A stretch of DNA of 38,332 bases from Dehalococcoidia bacterium (GTDB taxonomy: Bacteria > Chloroflexota > Dehalococcoidia > GIF9 > UBA5629). The notes below the pieces were generated by a model. It had not been told where the DNA came from. It did not search any database and saw nothing but the letters and a program-made list of their open reading frames with translations. Where the stretch lies: assembly GCA_016927965.1 (NCBI GenBank), contig JAFGLP010000012.1, forward strand, positions 1-38,332. Reading direction: 5' to 3'. A program made the position numbers and the translations under genes. Below are positions 17,342 through 25,112 of the stretch, in pieces. How positions within the stretch are numbered: the stretch's first letter is position 1; the number at the start of each line of letters is the position of its first letter.

Positions 17342-18820
17342 TCATAACGATTCTATTTTTACCAGTTCTTTAATTATGTTCGCAGCCCATTTGTAAATAT
17401 TATTTTCCTGTACTTTACGGCGCAACTTAATCATACGTTTTTTCCGCAGATCGGTAGGCATTTCGATGGCCGCTCTAATGGTCTCGGTAATATCATCGAT
17501 GGCATATGGATTGATCAGCAAGGCCTCGTCCAGCTCTCTTGCTGCGCCCGTAAATTTGCTTAATATCAAAACGCCGTCTTCGTCAGACCTGCTTGAGACG
17601 AATTCCTTGGCAACCAGGTTCATACCATCATGCAGTGAGCTTACTATGCAAAAATTGGCCATCCGGTGAAATGCCATGATTGTTTCCGGTGACTTATGCT
17701 CTTTAACATAAATAATAGGCTTCCAGCCATCAGACGCATGCTTCGCATTAATCTCTTCTATAAGATTGTCGATCTCATCGTTTAATTCCTGGTATTTTTT
17801 GATTTTTGTCCTGCTTGGTTCAGCCAGTTGGAAGAAAACCAGCCTGCGCTTGTACTTATACATGGGATATTTGTTCAATAGCGTATCTATTGCTTTTAAT
17901 CTTTCTGGAATCCCTTTTGTATAGTCAATCCTATCAAGTCCGATCCCTATTAGCTCATCAGTAAGATTATATTTATTTTTCAGTGAATTGATCTCCTGGT
18001 CAACTACTTTTGTATGGGCATGTTCGGATATCCTGTCGAAATCAACGCTGATAGGGAATGGTAAAACAAAAGTGGTATGGTTTCCATGGGTAATAGAAAA
18101 TTTTTCACTATCAATACGGCATTCTAAAGATTTGTCCACAGTGTCAAGGAAATTATCGCGATGGTAAGCGATATGAAAGCCAAGCAGATCATTGCCCAGC
18201 AGGCCGTAGAGGATTTCATTTTGCCAAGGGCAGATTCTGAAGGCCTCGCGATTTGGCCAGGGGATATGCCAGAATTGGGCTGTGATAGCACGATGGTTCT
18301 TGGCTTTTATGAGACGGGAAACGAGTGTGAGATGATAATCTTGAATAAAAACAAAGGCCTTGCGGTTGCCTATCTCATCGAGTACAGCTTCGGCGAAGTG
18401 TCTATTAACCAGCTTATAAGTATTCCAATCATCAAAGTCAAATTTAGGCCGCTGATATGCTATATGACATAATGGCCAGAGGGCTTCGTTGGAAAATCCG
18501 AGGTAATAGCGGTCTGCTTCTTCATCCGTCAACCAGACACGGCGTAAGGCGTAACTCTTTTTATCCGGAGGGACTAGGACTCGATTGTTGGCATCTACCG
18601 CTTCCTTATCGGCACTGCCGCTTCCATGAGCAACCCATGTGCCTCCGCATGCCCTCATAACCGGGTCGAGCGCTACGGTCAGGCCGCTGGCGGGAACAAT
18701 ACAATTGACGGCACCATCGACATAATTGTGTATATAAGGTTCCCTGTTAGACACTACCAGGAAAAGATAATCGGAGAGCTGGTCTTTTACCAGCCCCTGA
18801 AGAGTACTCTGTGTCCACAT
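17342..18820 (-). CDS. otsA: Trehalose-6-phosphate synthase (GT20)
   Basis: Transfers glucose from a nucleotide sugar to glucose-6-phosphate. Family motifs are complete: VVSNREPY near the N-terminus, GGTWVAHGSGSADKE, QDYHLTLVSRLI, FWHIPWPNREAFRICPW, GLDRIDYTKGIPERLKAI and SSLHDGMNLVAKEFVSSR. I chose ATG 18820 (492 residues) because GAGGAG lies 10 bases upstream at 18831-18836. An in-frame ATG at 18877 has no ribosome site, would add 19 non-conserved residues, and lies upstream of a TATAAT box. The gene follows the TetR gene by about 75 bases. It is first of the otsA-otsB-mscS-treT group. Confidence 0.95.
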   Translation of the reverse strand: MWTQSTLQGLVKDQLSDYLFLVVSNREPYIHNYVDGAVNCIVPASGLTVALDPVMRACGGTWVAHGSGSADKEAVDANNRVLVPPDKKSYALRRVWLTDEEADRYYLGFSNEALWPLCHIAYQRPKFDFDDWNTYKLVNRHFAEAVLDEIGNRKAFVFIQDYHLTLVSRLIKAKNHRAITAQFWHIPWPNREAFRICPWQNEILYGLLGNDLLGFHIAYHRDNFLDTVDKSLECRIDSEKFSITHGNHTTFVLPFPISVDFDRISEHAHTKVVDQEINSLKNKYNLTDELIGIGLDRIDYTKGIPERLKAIDTLLNKYPMYKYKRRLVFFQLAEPSRTKIKKYQELNDEIDNLIEEINAKHASDGWKPIIYVKEHKSPETIMAFHRMANFCIVSSLHDGMNLVAKEFVSSRSDEDGVLILSKFTGAARELDEALLINPYAIDDITETIRAAIEMPTDLRKKRMIKLRRKVQENNIYKWAANIIKELVKIESL

Positions 18821-18830
18821 ATAATTATCA

Positions 18831-18856
18831 CTCCTCTTCTGCCCAGATTCATTATA
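18831..18856 (-). promoter_or_regulatory. Ribosome site and possible internal -10 for otsA
   Basis: GAGGAG at 18831-18836 (minus) fixes the otsA start at 18820. Just upstream, TATAAT at 18851-18856 could be a -10 box with start near 18844, though no good -35 is seen. If real, otsA-otsB-mscS-treT can be expressed apart from the PRC-TetR promoter. Confidence 0.4.
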
Positions 18857-18893
18857 ATACAATTTGAGGTCAGGCATTAAAATAATCGCTTTT

Positions 18894-19472
18894 TCAGATT
18901 GGTGATAATGACCTTTTCAATGGCACCCAGACCTTATTGAATCTGCGTTTTAAATTAAAAGTATATTCACTGAGGATCCAAAGATTGACCATGCCCTGTA
19001 CTATGGTGAAAAAAACGGTTGCAGCGATGTCAGCGTCCTTAATGTTGCCTTTGCGAAAGATTTGTGCCATACAGGCGATATAGTTATTGATTATTTCAAG
19101 AGAATCATGATTAAGGGTGGTGTCCCCCATACTAATAATTTCAGCGATTACATGAAATGACATGCCGCGGTTTCTTTCAATACTCGAAATGTGACGGTCA
19201 ATTGCTGTGTCCAGATCAAAAGAATTGACTTTTTTATTAAGATTATTCATGTACAATTCTGTGAGTAAAGTAATTTCAATGTGTTTCAAAAGGAATCGAA
19301 AAATATCGCTTTTACTCTTGAAATGCCTGTATATTGCCGCTTCAGAAAGGTTTATGTGAGCGGCAAGCTGTTTTATGGTCACGTGATTGCTGCCGTATCC
19401 GGTAATTAATTCTGCTGCAGCAACTGCAATCTGCTTTTGCCTGAAGGCAGTGTTTTCTTTTTTCTCTACCAT
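18894..19472 (-). CDS. TetR family transcriptional regulator (trehalose-operon TetR)
   Basis: A 192-residue TetR-type repressor. The N-terminal DNA-binding domain shows QIAVAAAELITGYGSNHVTI, then helix-turn-helix LAAHINLSEAAIYRHFKSK near 36-54. The C-terminal ligand domain has VIAEIISMGDTTLN and IVQGMVNLWILSEYTFN. It is a clear paralogue of the TetR at 21455-22039, which shares those same blocks. It lies 18 bases after the PRC-barrel gene and about 75 before otsA, so it probably controls this operon through the palindrome at 19776-19797. The inducer is unknown. Confidence 0.92.
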   Translation of the reverse strand: MVEKKENTAFRQKQIAVAAAELITGYGSNHVTIKQLAAHINLSEAAIYRHFKSKSDIFRFLLKHIEITLLTELYMNNLNKKVNSFDLDTAIDRHISSIERNRGMSFHVIAEIISMGDTTLNHDSLEIINNYIACMAQIFRKGNIKDADIAATVFFTIVQGMVNLWILSEYTFNLKRRFNKVWVPLKRSLSPI

Positions 19473-19490
19473 ATTGTTCCGCTAAGTTGA

Positions 19491-19760
19491 CTACCAGTTG
19501 CACAGAAGTTCCCTTTTTATTCCCAACAAATTAAAGGTTTCCATTTTTGATATATCCGCTTTTTTATGCCGGATTATTATTCTATCTCCTACTGTGATAA
19601 CATCTTCAGGATTGGCGGAGAAAGCATGCGATAAACCTGACCTTATAAAGATCCGATTTGCAGAGCCCTTAATAAGGTCGATCTCAATATCGAATACTTT
19701 TCCAATAAGATTGCCTTGAGAATCGATAACCTTTTTCCCTAACATATGCTTTACTAGCAT
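19491..19760 (-). CDS. PRC-barrel domain protein
   Basis: An 89-residue protein consisting of one PRC-barrel: LVKHMLGKKVIDSQGNLIG at the start, then VFDIEIDLIKGSANRIFI, and a final strand pair with VGDRIIIRHKK. PRC-barrels are small beta-barrels found in photosynthetic reaction-centre H subunits, RimM and many stress-linked small proteins. There is no signal peptide or membrane span. GGGGG lies a few bases before ATG 19760. It is the first gene behind the operator-controlled promoter and is followed by TetR, so it is probably part of the osmotic-stress regulon; its role is unknown. Confidence 0.85.
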   Translation of the reverse strand: MLVKHMLGKKVIDSQGNLIGKVFDIEIDLIKGSANRIFIRSGLSHAFSANPEDVITVGDRIIIRHKKADISKMETFNLLGIKRELLCNW

Positions 19761-19775
19761 TATTCACCCCCATGG

Positions 19776-19797
19776 TATGTAAACACTCACTTACATA
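19776..19797 (-). promoter_or_regulatory. Palindromic operator, probably for the adjacent TetR
   Basis: TATGTAA (19776-19782) and TTACATA (19791-19797) form a perfect inverted repeat with an 8-base spacer, a geometry common for TetR-family sites. It overlaps the -10 box and the likely start point of the PRC-TetR promoter, 16 bases upstream of the PRC start codon. This is the classical position for autorepression. Confidence 0.65.
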
Positions 19798-19824
19798 ATA
19801 CTCAAGGCGGCGGTGTTTTGTCAA
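19795..19824 (-). promoter_or_regulatory. Strong sigma-70-type promoter of the PRC-TetR-trehalose operon
   Basis: On the minus strand a perfect -35 TTGACA (19819-19824) and a -10 TATTAT (19795-19800) are separated by 18 bases. Start of transcription is expected near 19788, inside the operator palindrome. It lies in the 100-base gap downstream of the antiporter gene. Confidence 0.7.
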
Positions 19825-19860
19825 AAATGGTTGAAGCAATATGGAAATGAGCGATAAGAG

Positions 19861-21126
19861 TTATTGGCCGTTATCCAGGTTTTGCTGTTTGAATCGAGAA
19901 AAAACCCAGTTATAGAATATGGCGAACTTTGTTTTATCGATCAGGAACATTAGTATGGATGTGAATATAATAGTGATCAAAATAACGGAGTAAGCAATAT
20001 TTTGAATAGCCTCGCCGCCGGAAATCCCCTGCTGGAAGGGAATTGAGGCTAAAATGGCTGCAGCAAGGCCGCGGGGAATCAATACTGACAGCATTGAAGC
20101 ATCTGTAGCTGTTGTTGATTTACTCAGGGTAAACCGGACCACTGGCAGGCGTATTATATATATAATTATGGCAAGAATTAAGCCGATTAATATTAGCCAC
20201 CAGTTGGCCAGCTGAAGAGAGATGCCGATATACACAAAGAATAATGTTTTAAGAATAAATATCAGTTCGGAGAAGAAAGCTTTTTCAGTCCGGTTTAGCT
20301 CACTCGGGTGAGTATCAACATTATTTTGAATGCGTGGCAGGTTCAGATAGCCGATATTGCCCAGGGTAATACCGAATACAAGCGCTGCTACCGGTCCGCT
20401 GTAGCCTAACCATTCCGCCAATCCAAATACGACAAATACAAATGCAGCAGTTGTGAATACTGAATTTTGAAGGTTGCGGATTTTATTTAAAACTATCGAC
20501 CACAGTATTGCAGCTACTGCCGCAATAATAGTGGCAAGAGTAAATGAAGCAAGGATTTTTCCTAATGTTATCCCAATATCGAAGTCTGCAATATTGCCGA
20601 TTTTGGCAATTTCGATCAGGGTGATGGTAGCTATTACGGAAAATACGTCGGAGATTGTTGATTCCAGCAGCAGGACGGCCTTGCTGGAGGCTTTCATTTT
20701 CATGTTATTCAGCATTGGTGCGATAATTGCCGCTGATAGTCCTCCTACAACCGATGCAAGAATCAGAGACCTTACAATACCAAGATCAGTCAAATAGTAG
20801 GCGGCGGCTCCGACTACAATTGTTGTAACGAAGTACGAAATCAGGCTGAGCATAAGTGTATCCCGGTATGTGCGTTTCAGGTCGGTGATTTTGAGTCCGA
20901 CTCCAGCATCGAAAAGGATCAAAATAAAAGTAATTGTAGTAAATACCGGGCCGACTGAGCCGAAATGGGTAGGTGTGGCAATATTCAACAGCGGTCCAAG
21001 CAGCAGGCCGATGATTACCAGAAGTAACACGTCCGGTATCCTGGTTTGCCTGAAAATAGCTTCAAATAGGTGTGCTGCAAAAATCAATACACCTACTAAA
21101 GCGATGACTACGGCTGATTCGTGCAT
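19861..21126 (-). CDS. Cation/proton antiporter (Na+/H+ or K+/H+ exchanger family)
   Basis: A 421-residue membrane protein with about 12 spans and the layout of monovalent cation:proton antiporters. The N-terminal part has RIPDVLLLVIIGLLLGPL, then ILILFDAGVGLKITDLKR. The transport-site region is LLLESTISDVFSVIATI, with E155 and D160. CPA1 exchangers usually carry Asn-Asp at the position that is S159-D160 here. A GPVAALVFGITLGNIG block and a C-terminal IPRGLAAAIL stretch complete the core. There is no cytoplasmic TrkA/RCK domain. A TATAAT at 21175-21180 (minus) could serve it. The ion transported cannot be told from sequence. Confidence 0.88.
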   Translation of the reverse strand: MHESAVVIALVGVLIFAAHLFEAIFRQTRIPDVLLLVIIGLLLGPLLNIATPTHFGSVGPVFTTITFILILFDAGVGLKITDLKRTYRDTLMLSLISYFVTTIVVGAAAYYLTDLGIVRSLILASVVGGLSAAIIAPMLNNMKMKASSKAVLLLESTISDVFSVIATITLIEIAKIGNIADFDIGITLGKILASFTLATIIAAVAAILWSIVLNKIRNLQNSVFTTAAFVFVVFGLAEWLGYSGPVAALVFGITLGNIGYLNLPRIQNNVDTHPSELNRTEKAFFSELIFILKTLFFVYIGISLQLANWWLILIGLILAIIIYIIRLPVVRFTLSKSTTATDASMLSVLIPRGLAAAILASIPFQQGISGGEAIQNIAYSVILITIIFTSILMFLIDKTKFAIFYNWVFSRFKQQNLDNGQ

Positions 21127-21454
21127 TTTTTATCTAATCTCAATAATTTGCAGGGATGCGGCAAATTCGAAATTATTATAACCTTTCTGGACGGTTTTCA
21201 ACAGCCATCTGATATTGGAATTGGGGGAACTCATAGAGGTTCAAAATTATGAATTATTATTCGTTATAGAAAGGTATTCTAAAGGGGTTTGCACTCAATG
21301 AGATGCGGTAATCTGCAATCAGGAGACCTGAGTTTTGCCAGCTATTCTTTTTCGATTCCTATTTCATTATGCGCAGATAACTATTTCAAATACATGCCTG
21401 TAATATCGCTGTATCATCAGGGAATTGAATAAGAACTTAGAAAATAAAACGAGG
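21127..21454 (-). other. Intergenic region between the second TetR and the antiporter
   Basis: A 328-base non-coding gap. The only signal I trust is TATAAT at 21175-21180 (minus), with TTGAAA 15 bases upstream or TGTTGA 17 bases upstream as weak -35 candidates for the antiporter. I see no tRNA, terminator with a T-run or conserved ORF, and no copy of the TATGTAA palindrome. Confidence 0.4.
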
Positions 21455-22039
21455 CTAAGTTAGCCCTCTGCGTATCAACCGCAAAATGGGTTCGAACTTG
21501 TCCCTGGGATTAAAGCTGTAATTGCTGAGCGTCCATATGTTGGATAAGCCCTGCACCACGCTGAAAAGGACAATTGCTGCGGAATCGATATCTATGTCCT
21601 CACGCAACTCTCCCTTTTGTATTTCTTCCCGTAATATTTCCCGCAGCTTCTCAATATATCTTTCGATTGCCATATGGATGCGGTTGTTAAGCTTTTTATC
21701 GCCCATGCTGACTATTTCTGCTATCACCTGGAAAGAGATACCCTTCCGCATTTCGACAGCCGAAAGGTGATTAAATAGCACATTCTCCAATCGCCCGTAT
21801 TCCGGCTGGTTCCGTGACCCTATATCTGTTAAGAGATTATCTTCAATGCTTTCGATCAGACCGTAGAGTATGTCCTTTTTACACTTAAAGTGCCTGTAGA
21901 TAGCTGCTTCAGAGAAGCCGACTTCATCTGCTATTTTCCTTACCGTTACATTTTCACTTCCGTACTTAATGACAAGTTTCCGGGCAGCATTGACGATCTG
22001 CTCTTTGCGCGATAATTTCTGCTTTCTTTTCACTGCCAT
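21455..22039 (-). CDS. TetR family transcriptional regulator, paralogue of 18894-19472
   Basis: A 194-residue TetR-type regulator. A basic N-terminus leads into EQIVNAARKLVIKYGSENVT and the helix-turn-helix IADEVGFSEAAIYRHFKCK near 37-55. The ligand domain has VIAEIVSMGDKKLNNRI and VVQGLSNIWTLSNYSFNPR, nearly the same blocks as in the trehalose-operon TetR, so the two share recent ancestry. A TATAAT lies at 22069-22074 (minus) without a good -35. It lies 328 bases upstream of the antiporter, in the same direction, and is divergent from the cca gene. Its target is unknown. Confidence 0.92.
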   Translation of the reverse strand: MAVKRKQKLSRKEQIVNAARKLVIKYGSENVTVRKIADEVGFSEAAIYRHFKCKKDILYGLIESIEDNLLTDIGSRNQPEYGRLENVLFNHLSAVEMRKGISFQVIAEIVSMGDKKLNNRIHMAIERYIEKLREILREEIQKGELREDIDIDSAAIVLFSVVQGLSNIWTLSNYSFNPRDKFEPILRLIRRGLT

Positions 22040-22226
22040 TTTTTATTTACACTTCTCAATTGTGGCTTATTATAACGTCTGCAGGTAAATTTTTATAGTT
22101 GCTGGTGTAGAGATTTATGGTTTTCATTTAATTACTGTATTTTATAAAATCCGCAGCGAATATCATAATACCGAACAAAATGCTGGATATTACGTATAAC
22201 GGTGTTAATTTAATTGGATCGTTTAC

Positions 22227-22255
22227 TTTACAAGTATCGGGGGCGGTACTATAAT
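22227..22255 (+). promoter_or_regulatory. Sigma-70-type promoter for the CCA/PAP gene
   Basis: TTTACA (22227-22232) and a perfect TATAAT (22250-22255) are 17 bases apart. Transcription should begin around 22262-22264, at the GTG start codon. This rules out a TTG start at 22258 and suggests a leaderless message. Confidence 0.6.
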
Positions 22256-22263
22256 TTTTGCTT

Positions 22264-23745
22264 GTGTTCGAAATCAACCGGGATTTGATGGGGATGCTCA
22301 CCAGTCTATCTCCGATTTGTACTTCCCCTGACTGTAAAGCCTACCTGGTAGGCGGTTTTGTGCGCGATTGGCTGATGGGCAGGGATACTACTGACCTGGA
22401 TATTGCTGTCAAAGGAGATTCGCTGGCAATTGCGCAGGAAGCAGCCGAGCTGGTTGACGGCAGGTATGTTGTGCTTGATGAGGATAACAAGGTGGGGCGT
22501 GTGGTGGTGGCTGGTGAGTCGCAGCCCTGGCATATTGATGTAACTTCTTATGATGGAGATATAGGGCGCGACCTGCTGCGTCGTGATTTTACTGTGAATG
22601 CTATGGCCATGGACATGGAGGCCTTTGTACAGGGCGATATCCGGCTGTTTGATCCAACTGGTGGGGAAGAAGATCTGAAAAAGGGCTTGTTGAGGCAAAT
22701 AAGCGACAGGGTTTTTGCAGATGATCCATCCAGGCTGATGAGAGCTGTCCGTCTTGCCCGGGAGTTGAATCTGGACATCGAACCGGACACGGAAGAGACC
22801 ATCCGCTTAAATAAGCACCTGGTGACCTGCGTGCCCAGTGAGAAAACAAGAGAGGAATTTTTAAAGGTAATGGCCCTGCCTTATGCCTGCAACTCGCTGC
22901 GGCATCTGAATGACCTCGGGTTGCTGAGTCTTATAATCCCTGAAATGGAAGCTATGAAAGGTGTGAAACAGCCCGGTGAGCATTACTGGGATGTCTTCGA
23001 TCATTCAATTGAATCAGTGGCTGCTATTGAGTTTTTATTGCGGGAGAGCGATTGGGTTTATGGCAGTGAGGGCATGCGTGCATTCGCACCGTGGTCAGAG
23101 GAGATAGAAAATCATTTCAGGGGAGAGATCGGAGCTGGGGTAACCAGAGGGACGCTGATTAAGATAGGCGCTATGCTGCACGATATATCCAAACCTGCCA
23201 CCAGGACCGTAGATGAAAATGGTAAAATCAGGTTCTATGGTCATACCAAAGAGGGTGCTGCCTCAGCAGTGGCTATCCTGGAGCGTCTTAGATTCAGCGG
23301 CAAAGAGATACGTTATATAGAAATGCTGGTCTATCATCATCTCCACCCGGCCCAAATGGCCAACGAAGGCTTGCCGACTCACAGGGCTATTTATCGCTAT
23401 TTCAGAGATACCGAAGGTGCAGGAATTGATGTGATATTTTTGGCGCTGGCTGATTACCTGGCCGTTGGCGGTCCGCGGGTGGATATTGACGAGTGGCATA
23501 TGCATATTGACTACATACAGTATATAATGAATGTCCATAATAAACAGGAAAGCGAGATTATGCCCCTCAAACTGATTACAGGGGACGACCTGATAAATGA
23601 ATTCAATTTAGTTCCCGGAAAAAATATTGGTAGACTGCTGAGTATGGTCAGGGAAGCTCAGGCAGCAGGCGAAATCCATACCAGGGAGGAAGCACTGAAG
23701 TACATAAGAAATGATCTGGGCAGGGGCGCCTGTTGCGCTGCCTGA
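22264..23745 (+). CDS. cca: CCA tRNA nucleotidyltransferase / poly(A) polymerase family with HD domain
   Basis: A class II nucleotidyltransferase that adds or repairs the tRNA CCA end, or adds poly(A); sequence alone does not separate these. The head domain has AYLVGGFVRDWLMGRDTTDL and DLDIAV with the catalytic aspartates, then RRDFTVNAMAMD. The neck has DPSRLMRAVRLARELNLDI. An HD hydrolase region follows with HYWDVFDHSIES, IGAMLHDISKPATR and YGHTKEGAASA, then a C-terminal MPLKLITGDDLINEF block. It is about 494 residues from GTG 22264. An ATG at 22288 is the alternative start, with a weak GGGA site. It lies upstream of secDF in the same direction, with a 47-base gap. Confidence 0.9.
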   Translation: MFEINRDLMGMLTSLSPICTSPDCKAYLVGGFVRDWLMGRDTTDLDIAVKGDSLAIAQEAAELVDGRYVVLDEDNKVGRVVVAGESQPWHIDVTSYDGDIGRDLLRRDFTVNAMAMDMEAFVQGDIRLFDPTGGEEDLKKGLLRQISDRVFADDPSRLMRAVRLARELNLDIEPDTEETIRLNKHLVTCVPSEKTREEFLKVMALPYACNSLRHLNDLGLLSLIIPEMEAMKGVKQPGEHYWDVFDHSIESVAAIEFLLRESDWVYGSEGMRAFAPWSEEIENHFRGEIGAGVTRGTLIKIGAMLHDISKPATRTVDENGKIRFYGHTKEGAASAVAILERLRFSGKEIRYIEMLVYHHLHPAQMANEGLPTHRAIYRYFRDTEGAGIDVIFLALADYLAVGGPRVDIDEWHMHIDYIQYIMNVHNKQESEIMPLKLITGDDLINEFNLVPGKNIGRLLSMVREAQAAGEIHTREEALKYIRNDLGRGACCAA

Positions 23746-23792
23746 AAATGCATAAATGTGATTTACTGATACTCGGGAGGGAGAATAGATAA

Positions 23793-25112
23793 TTGAAAAC
23801 AAGTAATGTATGGCTACTGGTAATCATCCTGGCCCTATTTGGATTTAGCCTTTGGGCTGTTACCCCGCTGGATAGCGACAGGTTGGGGCGCAAAGGTCTC
23901 ACACTTGGTCTGGATCTGAAGGGGGGAGCCTACCTCGTCTATGAAGCGGACCTATCGAAGAGGGACACCTCGCAGACAATTGATCAAACCATGAGCAGTG
24001 TACTCAGTAAAATTGAGCGGCGCGCTAATGCTTTTGGTGTTAAGGAACCGATCATACAAAGACAGGGTGAAAACCGCATCCTGGTGCAGCTTCCCGGCGA
24101 GAAAAATGTTGATGAAGCTAAAAAACTGATCGGACAGGTTGCTTTGCTGGAATTTAAGGAGGTTACTCTTGATACTTCCGGCCAGCCGATGATGAATGAG
24201 GATAATACGGATTATGACTGGAAAACTGCCATGGCAACAGGCACTGACGGCAGTGAAAAGGAACTGACTGGCAAATATCTCAAGCCGAATTCACAGGTTG
24301 TACTCAAGCAGGATACCAATGAGCCTCAAGTGGCTTTTGAATGGAATGAGGAGGGAGCAGTCCTTTTTGAACAGGTTACCAAGCGTAACCTGCAAAAACC
24401 TCTGGGCATATTCCTGGATAACCAGCTTATTTCAGCTCCTACCGTCCAGGCTGTCATTAAAAGCAACGGTGTTATAACAGGTGTAGAGCTGGACGAGGCC
24501 AAAAACCTTTCCATCCAGCTTAACTCAGGTTCTCTTGATGTGCCTTTGACCGTGATACAGGAGCAGACGGTTGATGCTACGCTGGGTGCGGACTCGCTGA
24601 GAAAGAGCGTGGTGGCAGGCGCTATCGGCCTGATACTGGTCGTCCTTTTTATGCTTCTTTACTACAGGATGTCAGGGCTGATTGCCACTCTGGCTCTGAT
24701 AATATACGGTATTTTCCTGATGGCGATCTTTAAGCTGGTGCCGGTTACACTTACACTATCAGGTATCGCAGCAGCTGTTGTATCAATCGGTATGGCGGTG
24801 GACGCCAACATACTCATTTTCGAGCGTATGAAAGAGGAATTGCGGGCAGGGCGTACGCTGGGAGCTGCTGTGGACGCGGGCTTTAACCGTGCCTGGCTGG
24901 CCATTCGTGATAGTAATGTAACCACTTTCATTGCATGCATCGTGTTGTACTGGTTCGGTGACACCTTCGGCGCTTTTATGGTAAAAGGTTTTGCCCTTAC
25001 GCTGTTTATCGGTGTAGCCTTGAGTATGTTTACAGCCATTACTGTCAGCAGGGTGTTCCTATCAATGATCGTCCGCGTGGTGAAAAATCACTGGTTGTAC
25101 GGAGTAAAATAA
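23793..25112 (+). CDS. secD: Protein translocase subunit SecD
   Basis: With SecF it uses the proton gradient to help release proteins exported through SecYEG. The 439-residue protein has an N-terminal span (about 6-24), then the family motif RKGLTLGLDLKGGAYLVYEA. The periplasmic domain includes RRANAFGVKEPIIQRQGENR and LVQLPG. Five C-terminal spans include IGMAVDANILIFERMKEE, with the conserved aspartate of the proton path. The start is TTG 23793; GGGAGGGAG ends nine bases upstream and supports it. Its stop overlaps the secF ATG by one base. Confidence 0.96.
   Translation: MKTSNVWLLVIILALFGFSLWAVTPLDSDRLGRKGLTLGLDLKGGAYLVYEADLSKRDTSQTIDQTMSSVLSKIERRANAFGVKEPIIQRQGENRILVQLPGEKNVDEAKKLIGQVALLEFKEVTLDTSGQPMMNEDNTDYDWKTAMATGTDGSEKELTGKYLKPNSQVVLKQDTNEPQVAFEWNEEGAVLFEQVTKRNLQKPLGIFLDNQLISAPTVQAVIKSNGVITGVELDEAKNLSIQLNSGSLDVPLTVIQEQTVDATLGADSLRKSVVAGAIGLILVVLFMLLYYRMSGLIATLALIIYGIFLMAIFKLVPVTLTLSGIAAAVVSIGMAVDANILIFERMKEELRAGRTLGAAVDAGFNRAWLAIRDSNVTTFIACIVLYWFGDTFGAFMVKGFALTLFIGVALSMFTAITVSRVFLSMIVRVVKNHWLYGVK

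Noticed and set aside
18821..18877. N-terminal 19-residue extension of otsA
   Set aside because: No ribosome site at ATG 18877, while GAGGAG precedes ATG 18820, and the extension holds a likely -10 box.
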